From the NCBI GenBank assembly GCA_963210315.1, contig OY723245.1, positions 1,377,910-1,441,909 on the forward strand: a stretch of 64,000 bases of DNA, given 5' to 3'. The DNA comes from Rhynchopus euleeides. Its lineage: Eukaryota > Euglenozoa > Diplonemea > Diplonemida > Diplonemidae. Positions 21,215-32,000 of the stretch are shown one piece after another; position 1 is the stretch's first letter, and every line of letters starts with the position of its first letter. The notes under the pieces are model-generated. The model was not told the DNA's origin and did not search any database. It saw only the letters and a list, made by a program, of their open reading frames with translations. Position numbers and translations under genes: made by a program.

Positions 21215-22333
21215 ATGTCCGCAACCATCCCCACCAAGCTGGGCGTCGATAAGGTGACGCCCCCGCAGCCGCTCACCAGGGGTGTGTCGTTCGGCACGGC
21301 AGGGCTGGGTGGTGTGATCGCATGGGTGATGGTGCACCCCTTCAACACGCTGGCCGTGCGCATGTCCCTGGCTCAGGGGGAGAAGAAGAGCCTGTCGCGC
21401 TACGCCGCGGACACCGTGAAGGCCGAGGGCATGGGGGCGCTCTACAAGGGGCTGGGTGCAGGTATCGTGCGGCAGATCTTCTACGCCACCAGCCGGTTCG
21501 GGCTGTTCGAGGTGTTCCGTGACAACATCGCCGAGATGCGTGGCGGGGAGGTGGACTTCTTCACCCGGATCGTCGCCGGGTCGGTGTCGGGCGGGTGTGC
21601 TGCGCTGATCTCGTGCCCCGCAGAGGTGTCGCTCGTGCGGATGTCGAACGACTCCGCGCTTCCTCTGGACCAGCGCCGCAACTACACATCTGTCTTCAAC
21701 GCCTTCTCCCGAACTGCAAGCGAGGAGGGCGTGGGTGCCTTCTGGCGTGGGTCGACACCCTTCTGCACGCGTTGCGTGATTGTGGGGTGCTTCCAGGTGG
21801 CCACCTACGACCAGATCAAGCAGTTTGTGAAGAGCAAAACGGGCCTTGCAACAAGCTCTGTCGCAAACGTTGCATTCAGCGCAAACTGTGCCTCCCTCAT
21901 CTACTCGGTATGTCACAGCGTTGAGCCTGGTGGTGTTCTTTTCAAAGGCCTTATCCATGGCCGTCTCAGTGGCCCTGCTCTCCATCCTGGGTCCGAATTC
22001 TCATCACGTTGTTCGTTTTGCCGGGAGACCTCTCTCTCTCACCCCTCTCGTGCACCACTCCAACGATACATTCAACAAAACCCTCTCCAACAGTTCATCA
22101 CGATGCCTCTCGAGACCGCAAAGAACCGCATGGCCTTCCAGAGGGCCGGGGCCGACGGGAAGCTCCTCTACACCTCTGCGCTGCAGACCATCTCCCACGT
22201 GGCCAAGACGGAGGGCGTCAAGAACCTGTGGAACGGCTACCTCCCATACTACGGCAGGTGCGGCGGCCACACTGTGATGATGTTCATCTTCGTCGAGGAG
22301 CTGCGCAAGCTCTACAGGTCGTACGCTCTGTAG
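21215..22333 (+). CDS. Mitochondrial carrier, oxoglutarate/malate-type (SLC25A11-like)
   Basis: Inner-membrane carrier expected to exchange 2-oxoglutarate for malate or related dicarboxylates. Exons 21215-21907 and 22094-22333 join in phase 0 (donor GTATGT, acceptor CAACAG) to give 310 residues, close to the usual 314. Three Solcar signatures are visible: HPFNTLAVRM (the acidic residue replaced by Asn), CPAEVSLVRM and MPLETAKNRM. The second and third match the M2OM pattern (PAEVALIRM, PVDIAKTR), and LWNGYLPYYGRCGGHTVMMFIFVEE matches the C-terminal end of that family. The start codon is ATG 21215 (GGCACAATGTCC); the frame is open further upstream but has no in-frame ATG there. Substrate assignment is by family resemblance. 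Confidence 0.92.
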   Translation: MSATIPTKLGVDKVTPPQPLTRGVSFGTAGLGGVIAWVMVHPFNTLAVRMSLAQGEKKSLSRYAADTVKAEGMGALYKGLGAGIVRQIFYATSRFGLFEVFRDNIAEMRGGEVDFFTRIVAGSVSGGCAALISCPAEVSLVRMSNDSALPLDQRRNYTSVFNAFSRTASEEGVGAFWRGSTPFCTRCVIVGCFQVATYDQIKQFVKSKTGLATSSVANVAFSANCASLIYSVCHSVEPGGVLFKGLIHGRLSGPALHPGSEFSSRCSFCRETSLSHPSRAPLQRYIQQNPLQQFITMPLETAKNRMAFQRAGADGKLLYTSALQTISHVAKTEGVKNLWNGYLPYYGRCGGHTVMMFIFVEELRKLYRSYAL

Positions 22334-24801
22334 TGCCCCACTCCGTAGCCTAGTGGGTGGGTGTGCTTCGCAGAGACACCCATAGCGCCTTCCACTCGAA
22401 AACCGCCCATACGAGTGAAGCGTTCCTGTGTTGGCACCGGATTGGAAGATAGAAGTGACGTCTCTTCTCTCTTGCCTGGCGGCCTTTCCGATACGCTGCT
22501 GCAGCTCTGAGGGAGTGTCTCCACAAAGTATCTCCTGTTCAGCGTTTGCGCACGTATCCCCTGTTCCGTAATTTTTTTGCGACTGATTTTTTTGTCGGCC
22601 CGGGTTCTGCCGTCTGCTTCTTCTTCGGAACCAATCCCGCAAGAGAAACATGCCGGAATAATCCAATAACGGTGGGCCCCCTCACACGGGGGGGTTGCCA
22701 GGAAGACGGCCAAAACTCGTTGTCAAATCGATCTAGAGATCCCCTGCCAGATGGTTCCTATTGGCACGAACGGTCAACTTGTGTTCAGCAAGAAACATGT
22801 CGCGTAGACCCGCTGGGGCCAGAAGAAAAGGGATTCGTGAGAGCACATGTTGCAGTTCGATTTGCTCCAAAGCAAGTTTGACCCTGGCAGAGCTCCAGCT
22901 CGTTCGCACAAAACCAAAAGTTCTCCTCCTGGGGCCTGCATGTTTTGATATCCCCCGAACTCCTGCCACGCACCCCGCTCCCAACGCGCCGCTGGCACCA
23001 CGGGGGTTTCGCCTCCGAATCGAAATTGTTCACCCACTTCACCCACTTCCCGTGGGGAGGTCTTCCTTTTTTATTTCGTCCGCTTCTTCTGTCGCCGCTT
23101 TCTCTCTTTCTCACCACCCCCACCCCCACCCCCCCGCCTCGTTTTTTGCAGATCCACAAAAATCTTGGCGTGCTCGGCTCTCGCTACTGCCAGACTTATC
23201 TGGGTATGGGGGTACGATGGCCAGCACGCTCAGTAAAATTAGAACACGCAAAAGTCGAGGCAGTCGGTATCCCTGAAAACCGTGTGAAACTACGCCCCAG
23301 AAGTACGTAAAAAAAGAGATCTCCATCGAGAGAACTTCCACGAATTCCAAGAACTACGTAATCCCGACGTAACACTGCGTAAAGCTACGTATATCGGCCT
23401 TTTCAGGGGCATCAGCGGTGGTGATTTTTTTTGCCTGAAACACAGAACGCCAAATGGACCGCGCCTCTTCAGACAGAACAGCCATTTCCCTCCCCCACCC
23501 CCTTGCTTGCTTGTTTCGATCTGTGGGTGGCATGCACCCTCCAGAACCATATTGCTGCGCCTCCGGCAACTGCAATATCTGGGGTTTGGGAGGAGGCCCC
23601 CTGGTTCCGCAGACACCAGGGACATGCCCCCCGAGTTTGTTCAGATCCATCAAATCGCTCAGGCCGGTCCACGCGGAGAGGGGGTTGTCCGACTGTCATC
23701 CCCTGTCGCAGTGCAAGCGTTCTTTTGTTGGGGGGGGGGTAAAATGGAGTTCCTGTTCATGTTTGAATGGGCGGGGTGGGGGGGTATCCTTTTGGCGCAC
23801 AAAACAACAAGAAAATCGCCCCGATATTTTTTTCACTTTCTTCTTAGAGCACACCACAGGTGGGGATTTACCCCCTCTCCCCCCCCCCCCCCTACCTCAT
23901 CCCCCACTCCCTACTCTCTCGGAGCTGTGTACTATTCTGGGGTTCCCCCCCCCCCCCAACAATACCCAATTCCCAAGCTGAACTGCCTGCTCTATAGCGG
24001 CACGGCTGTTTGATGGTGTGGTCGGTGGTGTTACGGTGGAGACTGTACGGATGTGTGTTCGACATGCATTCGGCACTGCTGCAAAATCATCACGTGTGGG
24101 TGCGTGTGTCACCCAGATTTTCGAGAAGCCCTCGTTCACGGTGCGTCGCTCGTTTAATTTTTTGACCTGGGTGGGCATCGTGTGTGTGTGTGTGTCGCGA
24201 TAGTGGCTTTAAGTGGGTAACCCTGCGCGGATCTGTGCCCACTCCCCGCCCACCCCTACGTCACAGCGGATGCCCCACATATGTGTGTGTGTGTGTGCCA
24301 CCTGCACTGACCACAAAAAGATGCGCGTGTTGTGTGTGTTGGTTGGATCGACCGAGGCAACAAGAGACACGGCTTCCGATGCAGGCCTATCATTGCCGCA
24401 TCACCGTGTGTTGGAGGCGGGGCTGCCTTTGCCGATCCTATCACCCTCCACAGGCACGTCTCTCTTTCTCTCTGCCCCGTCCCCCGCAGGTTTGGTTGCC
24501 ACCCCCCCGCGCTTCGACTCCGAGGGACCGTTGCAGGGTCTGTCCGGGTGTTGCAGGAGACTGTAGATCAGTAGGGCGGCAAACCCACGGCGAGAGTGGG
24601 CTGGCTGTCCGCTGCGAACCACCGGCCTGACAGAGGGCTGGTGGTTCGGTTGCTGTGGCCTGCCGCCGGCGAGGGGGAATAAGTCCAGGGTAAAAAAGAA
24701 AAACAAACCAAAACGTTCAAGTATCGGCACAGACAACATGTGTCCAGCGATTTCACTGGGAAGATTTTGGGGTAAAAATCATCAAAAAAAAAGAAAAAAG
24801 C
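22334..24801. other. Intergenic region without a recognised gene
   Basis: 2.5 kb containing a short foldback element (23269-23412), poly-C tracts (around 23880 and 23948) and GT runs (around 24180 and 24285). Frames up to about 175 codons are low-complexity and overlap on both strands. Confidence 0.55.
23269..23412. mobile_element. Mini foldback element, ATCCCTGAAAA ends
   Basis: Starts ATCCCTGAAAA and ends TTTTCAGGGGCAT. The interior has repeated (C)TACGTA motifs in both orientations. A shorter relative with the same ends and the same TACGTA core is at 41410-41468. Looks like a MITE family with no coding capacity; no clear target duplication is seen. Confidence 0.5.
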
Positions 24802-25014
24802 CCAGCCACCAGGGCTGTTCCTAACTGGGGGGCTTGTTCCCCACTTTCAGGATTCTGAACTTTTTTTCTAAGAATTTTGTTAGGGGAATTTTGTTCTAAG
24901 GTTGTTTCGCAGAGGAAATTTTTTTTTCTAAGTTTTCCCCAGTCGACAGGGCGCGGACAAGGATGGAAGGGAAGTCTGTCCCCCGTACAGTTCGCCTTGC
25001 TGGCCAACTGGAGA

Positions 25015-25076
25015 GCCAGACGTTCACTACCGTGGCCTCCGGCGGCTGGGGGGCTCCGCCCCCCAGACCCCCCTGT
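25015..25076 (+). repeat. CTGGGGGGC hairpin repeat, unit 2
   Basis: Same lead sequence and perfect hairpin as the unit at 14451; lies within hAT-like copy 1. Confidence 0.9.
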
Positions 25077-25184
25077 GGCGTACGTCTCGTACTCAAGTCC
25101 TTCGAATCCCACCAGGTCGGGGTCCAACCACTCCAGTCGCCTCTGAGGACGCAGCCAACTCGCACAGAATCTGTACGCCCACAC

Positions 25185-25246
25185 GAACAGATGTTCGCTA
25201 CCGTGGCCTCCGGCGGCTGGGGGGCTCCGCCCCCCAGACCCCCCAT
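25185..25246 (+). repeat. CTGGGGGGC hairpin repeat, unit 3
   Basis: Second unit within hAT-like copy 1, preceded by ACACGAACAGATGTTCGCTA. Confidence 0.9.
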
Positions 25247-26120
25247 GTAGCGTGTGCCCGTCCATCTATCTCACTTCCCCGGGTACAGTGCAGCGTAGGA
25301 GGTCAGCGCCGCATCCATGAAGCGCTTCTTCGAAGCCTGACTGACATCGGACAGGAGGTCGGGCTTCCCCACCTGGGAGGTACACTTGCCGCGTTCGCGC
25401 CATGCGTGACACGCGACACGCTACCTGAAACGTGTGCCTTGCTAACACGGGCATTTCAACGGTCTGCCGACGACCGTTCCCCAAACCAGTAAACCAGCAG
25501 TTTTGGAAAATCGGAGAGATCACCCTACTGCGCTGAATATGGTGCGCACCACTGCAACAATCCCCGGGAGCTTTTGGGCTTTCAGACCTGAAGGGGCCAG
25601 CACGTGGGTGGCGTCGGGGAGTGGCAGCTTTGTACCTGTCCTCCAGCTGCTGGCATGTCCAGTGCGAGAGTGCCAAGGTGTATTGAGTCCCTGCGGAGCA
25701 CAACCCCCGATGAGAACGAGTGCCAGATGATCCTCATTCATTTTCAGCTGTAACGCGCATGAGGGGCACTCTCTGCCGCAAGCATCTCTGGGCATCACTC
25801 GAGAGCTGTCAATGATGACGCGGAGAGGAATCAGAGAAAAAGTCCCGCCTGACGGGCACGCGCCTGGAAACTGTGGGGGGGCGAGCAAAAAATCCCTTGT
25901 AAAAATTCTTAGAAAAAACCTGGTTCCCCGACCCAAAAAACCTGGAAAAAGGGCTCGTTCCCCGCCCAGGCCTGGCAGCCACCCAGGAAGATTTTCTTCC
26001 TGCACTATTTGTGGTACGGGGGAGGCGGGATGGGGCATGGTGGATAAGGTGGGTAGGTGCGCAGCGACCCACACTCGCTGAGGACGCACCCAACTCACCA
26101 CAGAATCTGTACCCCACAAG

Positions 26121-26183
26121 GAACAGGTGTTCGCTACCGTGGCCTCCGGCGGCTGGGGGGCTCCGCCCCCCAGACCCCCCTGT
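26121..26183 (+). repeat. CTGGGGGGC hairpin repeat, unit 4
   Basis: Intact unit outside the hAT-like copies, showing that the unit itself is dispersed or is left from another element. Confidence 0.9.
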
Positions 26184-26203
26184 GGACCTCTTTGCATTCT
26201 CTG

Positions 26204-26399
26204 CACGGTGGACTCCCACACGTCAGGGTGCACCTTTTTGGGATATCGGAATATCGGGGGCCTGGCGAGGTCCGACCCCCGCGAGCGGGGGTATGGACCC
26301 CCGATAGCGGGGGTCGTCTGGGCACCAAAAATAGCAGGGCAGACTCCCGCTAGCGGGGGTCGCCCAGACCCCCGCTCCAGGGGGTGGGAGTCCACCGTG
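26204..26399. mobile_element. 196-bp MITE, CACGGTGGACTCC ends
   Basis: The 16-bp terminal inverted repeat CACGGTGGACTCCCAC is exact at both ends. The interior repeats CCCCCGCTAGCGGGGG-type palindromes and contains GCACCAAAAATAGC and GACTCCCGCTAGC. Related blocks lie inside the hAT element (13846 onward, 15207 onward, 15345-15440). No coding capacity. Confidence 0.75.
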
Positions 26400-27155
26400 T
26401 GGACCACCTCTAAGGTGCACCACTCTCTTCTCCAGGGTCAAACGGCATATTCCCACGTTTTCTCGTGTTTCTGTACGGGGTCTAATATAAGATGGACTCA
26501 TCCGCAGAACACGTCCGGGGGCACCATGGATTCCAATGTTCCGAAACATGCCGTTTTCGAGGTTTTTCGGGTCACCTGCGGTGCGCACGGCCCAAAAAAT
26601 GGGGTGAAACAGGTCACGAAAATCAAGAAAAAGCTGAGGATAAGTACCGGGTTTTTGGCCGCTTTTTTGTCAGAATAGGCTTCAGGTATGACTGTAGGGG
26701 TGCGGGTTTGTGATTTGTGGTATGTACGTGCCCTCCGGGCGCGCCTCGCCTGCGCGAAAAAAAAATCCTGGCAGTTTAAAAAATTCTTCCTGGCTGTGGA
26801 CCCCCCTGGAAGACCAGTGAAATCCCTGCATGTGTCGCGTGAAAAAAAAACTCAGACTCTCAGTTCATTTCCTGCACACTCTCATGACGCGAAGTGAACA
26901 GCTTATGTGAATGTGCAGTGATGAAGACCGTGTTCGTGATCTCACCCCCTTTCGGTTGCGCATCACACTCATGCAAAGGCATCGCCTCCACAGCTGTGTG
27001 TGCCATGCACGGTGGATATTGCATCAGGAGCAGGCGCTCGATGCTCTCTGCACTCCGACAGAAAGGTTCATGTGCTGTGCTATGTGGGAGTCGGAGGGAT
27101 GTTAGAATTGGGAAACCGTTGCACGGACCGGCCCGCATCCCCCCCCCCCCCCCAC

Positions 27156-28267
27156 CAGGGCTGTAAATAAGGTTTGGGGGTCAGGAGTCGGGAGTCGGGA
27201 GTCGGTTATTTACAGTCACCTAAGGTACCTGGGGTGGGGGGCTGGGGGGGACGGGCGGTCTCAAACCCTACTCAATCCTGCACTCATCCTGTAGTACGGC
27301 CACCTCTGCCGTGGAGAGTCCCATGGACCCTCCAGCAGTCGCCCACCATTCGGTCAGGGCGGACTGACTCGGCGCTTGCGGGGTCTTCCCGCGTGCGAGG
27401 TGGTCCGCGAAGAAGCACGCGACGCACAGCGCCATGTTGGCTGTCCCAGCCAACCCCCCACTTCGCCCGCAGCGCCCCACACGCTGCGAGCACCTCACTC
27501 ACGGCAGCAGTATTTGGCTGCATAGCTCTCAGTATTTCCCGTGCATGCAGCGCATGCATCCACAAATTTTGTGGATGCATCCACACACAGCCTGGAGCTC
27601 CGAAGCCCTGCATGCAGGCCTGCCTGCAGTGGATGAATGCCTGTATGCCAAATCAAAAATCCATTTTTTGACATTTTCGGGCATCCCTGGATGCCGTGGA
27701 TGCATGCATGGATGCATCCACACCATCCACGGCCCCACTGAGAGCTATGTTGGCTGTGAGTCAAACACTACTGCCTCTACCTGAGGCATGTTGTGTCGCA
27801 ACAGTTGCGTCACATGTGTGACGCATCTGTGTGGAGTGTGTGTGGTTGTGCACGTGTGCGCTGCGGTATGCTCAACCACCTGATGGGGGCGGAACACAAC
27901 TCTTCTTGGGAGCTGCCAGGATCTGGCAAAAGGGGCGGGAAAGGGGCGCCGTATTCACAGCAGTGGTTTGGCAATGAACTCACCCCAGTTCAGAGACCGG
28001 TAATGAAGAAGATGACTGGGAGGCACACACCATGTCCCACCCAGCGGGACCCCCACACCCCCACCCACCCATCGGGACCCCCCCTCCTCGGGTGTTCCAA
28101 AAACCCTTTCTTTTGAATATTTGGAGTCTGTGCGGATCGCAGTGGGGTCATTTTGGCCATGGGGTGCCTAATACCGCACATTCCCTAAGGGAAGCAAGGC
28201 AACCCTCCCAATCCCAAAAAATCCGGCGCGAGTCGGGAGTCGGGAGTCGGCCTTATTTACACCCCTG
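27156..28267 (+). mobile_element. hAT-like element, 1,112 bp, with 8-bp TSD
   Basis: The left end CAGGGCTGTAAATAAGG matches the right end (reverse complement CAGGGGTGTAAATAAGG) with one mismatch. The flanks at 27148-27155 and 28268-28275 are both CCCCCCAC. Inside each end are tandem GAGTCGG units. The interior has a near-perfect palindrome (ATGCATCCACAAA and its complement, about 27553-27580), GCATGCATCC repeats and a 35-bp block shared, inverted, with 13690-13745 of the larger hAT element. No transposase is recognised, so it is probably non-autonomous. The C-rich TSD is weaker evidence than a mixed one. Confidence 0.75.
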
Positions 28268-28275
28268 CCCCCCAC

Positions 28276-29087
28276 CCCCCCAGGTGGTTGAGAAGGGGAA
28301 TACCCCAAAATGTGCCCATTTTGTAGAATACTGGCAATGTTGCTTCTTTGCCATTCTTCTTGCTGTGTCTTTTTCGTTGTTTCGCAGATCGTTTCGAACC
28401 GCCTCCCTCGCCACCAACGCAAATTGCGCACTGGCAAAATTCTGTCGGATCTCCACAGCTGTGTGTGCCTACAGTGGAGATCACATCAGGAGCATGTGTT
28501 TGTTTCTCCCCGCGGTGATTTGGGTCGGGTGCATTGCCCCCCCCCCTCTTTTCACACCTGTCAGGCCCCGCTAGTGCACGCTCGTGCTTATGTCACACAC
28601 AGGGCAGCACAGCCCAGCTCGGTTCCTGCTCCCCAGGAACAACGCGTTCACAACAGACGGCACCACTGCGTGGCTTTTCCGGGGGGTGTGGGTTGGGGGA
28701 AGGGGGTGGTGGTGGTGGTGGTGGAGGGTCTGGGTCGGTGTGTCTCCGAATGCGAAATCTCTCGCGCGGCACAACAGAAGGGGTGGGGGGCGGGTGCGGG
28801 GTGTGGGTGTGGGCTTTGGGAGCCGGGAGCGGGCGAGGGGAGGCCGGCAAGGCCACAGCTTCGTCGCCCCCCCCCAGCTGGGCGACAAGGGTGCCTTCCA
28901 CCAACCCCGCCCCGCCCCCGCCCCCGCCCCGCTTGCTCGACACGGCGTGGCTTCCGACTCCCACAGGGCCCCCTCCCCCGTACCCCGCTCGAGGGTCCGC
29001 TTTCCTGCACAGCCCAGACGGCGCACCAGCCATCCAGCCACCAACCCTCACTTCCCACAGGTGGAGCGTTGCACAGCCGCATGCCAT
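28276..29087. other. Upstream region of the coiled-coil gene
   Basis: The frame of the next gene stays open through this stretch to ATG 28590, but it would encode Trp/Gly/Val homopolymer-like sequence, so I treat it as 5' UTR or intron. An acceptor-like CTTCCCACAG ends at 29060. Confidence 0.5.
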
Positions 29088-32000
29088 ATGCAGAAGAGGG
29101 AGAGTCCGCCTAGGCGGGTTAACACCTCGGGTGGCGTGTCAGTGGTGCATCGTAATGTGGCAGGCGTCTCGACATACCGTGGGCCCGCAGTTGTGGATCT
29201 TGCAGGTGCCGCAGATGTGCTGGGTGTCGCCTCCAGCTTCGTGAATTCAACGGCGTCTGGCTCGCCCTCATCTGCGCAGGGCGTGGAGAAGGCGGAGCTG
29301 ATACAGCTGCGTGCGCAGGTGAATGACCTCCTCCAGTGTAAGGAGCAGCTCTTTGCCGTGCAGGGTGATGTTTCGATCCTCAAACAGCGCGTGAAAGTGA
29401 AGGATGATGAGCTGTCGCGTGCACAGTCCTCTATACAGCGCATGATTGAGGAGAACGACGAGGTGCAGGCGGGGCTCCACAATAAGTGCACCCGGTATGA
29501 AAAGCTTGGTACGCACCGTGAGAAGCAGCACGCAGAGCAGGTGTTGGACCTGCAGGCTGAGGTGGAGGCACTGAAGGCGGATTATGTACGGCAGACGCGT
29601 AGCAATGCGGCCATGCAGCAGCAGCTGATAGACACGCAGCGCAGCGTGTTGACAGAGAAGTCGCGCCTCAGTTCGACAGCGTCGGAGAATCGGAGGAATG
29701 TCGACATGTATTCTTCTCAGATCGATGCCTTGAAGCAGGAGGTTGGGGATGCTGGGGGTTTGCAGAAGAAGTATGAAGAGAAGTGCAGATCCCTCGAAAC
29801 CGCGCTGCAAGCTGAGAGCAAGGAAAACGCCAAGGCGGCTGAGGAGAACGCACAGCTGAAGCAGCAGACGCAGCAGCATATGGGGCTGATCGAGGAGTTG
29901 CGTTTCTCACTGCAAACCCTGAAGGATCAATACGTGTCTGCGCGTGGCGATGCTGAGCAGGTTCCGCGTTTGAAGAACGAACTGTCTGAGCACATCCGTC
30001 TCCAGACTGACTATGAACATCTCAAAAGCGCACACAAGTCCCTTGTCACGCTGTATGATAGCGAGCGCAACCGCAACGACACCATATCCGAGGAGCTGAA
30101 GTCGCTGCAGAAGAATTTCGACGACCTGCATAAACGTTACACCGAAGTGACCGCCACTCTTACGACGGCTACAGCGTGTGCGGATGATGAGAAGCAGGAG
30201 ATGACGGCGGCTGTGCACACCTTGCGTGAGGAGCTTCACGCAGAGCGGCAGCGCCACACGCAGCTGCTGTACGACAACACATCGCAGCAGCAGCAGCGCC
30301 AGCAGGAGCTGATCGACGCGCTGCAGGCCGAGGTGGCTGCGGAAGTCGAAGGCATCCGCAGCCTTCTGCTCGCCCTGTCGGAGAAACGTTCTGTCGACTT
30401 CGCGTCCCTGCTGCCTGCTGCCGACTCCAGCCCAGGCATCTCGCTGCACGAAGCCCCCTCAGCCCGCCTCGCCCTCCCCAGCTCCGTGCGCCTGCTGCTG
30501 CGTGACCTGCGTCGCCTCCTCGCAGGCTTCTGCGACGACTACCAACGCAAGGCACACCAGAGCACTGCCTCCCGGGAGCGCGAGCTGTCCGAGGCAGCAC
30601 AGCAGTCGACACGCCTCGACGATCTCACGAAGCGGAACCGTGACCTCACGGATGCTGTGTCCACAGCCCAGACACGGGTGGCACTGGTGCAGCGTGAGCT
30701 GGCCGACAAGAAGACCGCCGTGCAGCGCCAGGTGGATGCGTTGCACATGTCGCTCTGCAAAGCTGCATCCCTGCAGTCGAGTGCTGCGCAGCAGTCGCCC
30801 CACGTGGTGGAGTTCACCAAGATCTTCTCTGCAGCACAGGCGGTGCCTGGGGAGGGCGTCACGCCACTCACCCTTGAAGGGCTTCACATTCTCATCTCAG
30901 ACTTCGTCACAGCCTCTGTGCAGCACTGCGACAGGCAGCAGTTCAAGATCGACTCGCTGACAGCACGCCTCGAGGAGACACAGGAGCAGCTGGCGTGCAG
31001 CAGGAAGGAGAGCATTGCATACATCGCCTCGCAGCAGGAGCACGCTGTGTCCGCAGCCACCAAGGTGTCGGAGGAGGTGGAGCGCCGCACCGCGTATCAG
31101 ACGGAGAAGCTGAGAACGGAGCTCGCGGAGCAGAAGCTGAAAATGGAGGGCCTCCAGCAGCTCCTCTCGCAGGCCAGGCTCGAGTTGTCGGACCTCACTA
31201 TCGAGCTGCGGTCGCGCGAGCGTGAGCTGTCGCACGAGCGGCAGGCTGTGAAGGACAAATCCGATTCCATGGCGTCCCTCACACGCCGCCTGGACCAGCA
31301 GCGCTCCGACATCATGAACATGAGCGAGGAGAGCCACTTCTTCAGGGAGAAGACCACCGAGGCTGAGTCCCTTTCGCAGCGCGCAGCCGACACGCTGAGG
31401 CTGCTGGGGCGGTTCTGCGTCCCTCTGATGCTGCGCTGCGACGAGCTTGTGTTCCAGAAGAGTATCCTCAAGCGGGAGGGCGCTGCGCTCAGCGCAGCCC
31501 TTGCGACACACGAGGCACACGCCAACGCAAAGTCATCACGTGACCCTGACATCGGTGCACCTTTGCCCCGCCCCCTCGCCAACTTCCTGACGAAACGGAA
31601 GCTGCGTGCGGCACTGCTCGCAGTGCTCGGTGCAAACCGCCTGCACCGCTGTGGGACGGTGCGCCGCGTCAAGGCAGGCAGCCACCTCCTCGCCGAAGCG
31701 GGCGACACTGCAGAAGTCACCCTCGCGTCGCTGCTGTCTGTGCCCAGCAGTGACCCGATTCCCATTCTGCTCGCCTCACTGGCAGGGCCCCGTGCGCACA
31801 TGCTGCTGCAGCGCAGTGTTGCTGGGATCTATGCTGCGTTCTTCCCTCAGCAGGGCCATGCTGGGGCACATGCATCTCTCGTCAGCCGTGTGGTGCGCTA
31901 CGGCGTGCGCCCCCCCGATGTGCGCCCTGCGTCGGTGGTGTTCCGCAGCCTGACAGAGCAACAGGGGTCAGCTGCGCTGCGCGAGGACTCAGCGTTCTCA

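Larger units (their letters stand above)
24810..25975 (+). mobile_element. Non-coding hAT-like element, copy 1
   Basis: Begins CAGGGCTGTTCCTAACTGG and ends CCCAGGCCTGG. The direct repeat CAGCCACC is at 24803-24810 and 25976-25983. Subterminal TTTTTTTCTAAGAATTTT on the left faces an inverted counterpart on the right (AAAAATTCTTAGAAAAAA). It carries two CTGGGGGGC hairpin units. The copy at 62790-63849 is nearly identical but sits between different flanking repeats, so the two were inserted independently. No transposase is recognised; the element was probably mobilised in trans. Confidence 0.8.
25984..27147. other. Intergenic, repeat-bearing
   Basis: No gene seen. Contains hairpin unit 4 and the short inverted-repeat element at 26204-26399. 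The remainder is AT-richer sequence with no coherent frame. Confidence 0.55.

Noticed and set aside
24753-25265. 170-codon minus-strand frame with repeated SGGRSPPAAGGHGSE segments
   Set aside because: The repeats are translations of the CTGGGGGGC hairpin units inside a non-coding element copy.
14451-26183. CRISPR-like array from repeated hairpin units
   Set aside because: Units are hundreds to thousands of bases apart with no regular spacers, in a eukaryotic intron-bearing genome.
28590-29087. N-terminal extension of the coiled-coil protein from ATG 28590
   Set aside because: Would add Trp/Gly runs from a GGT-type microsatellite; more likely 5' UTR or intron. The frame being open is not enough.
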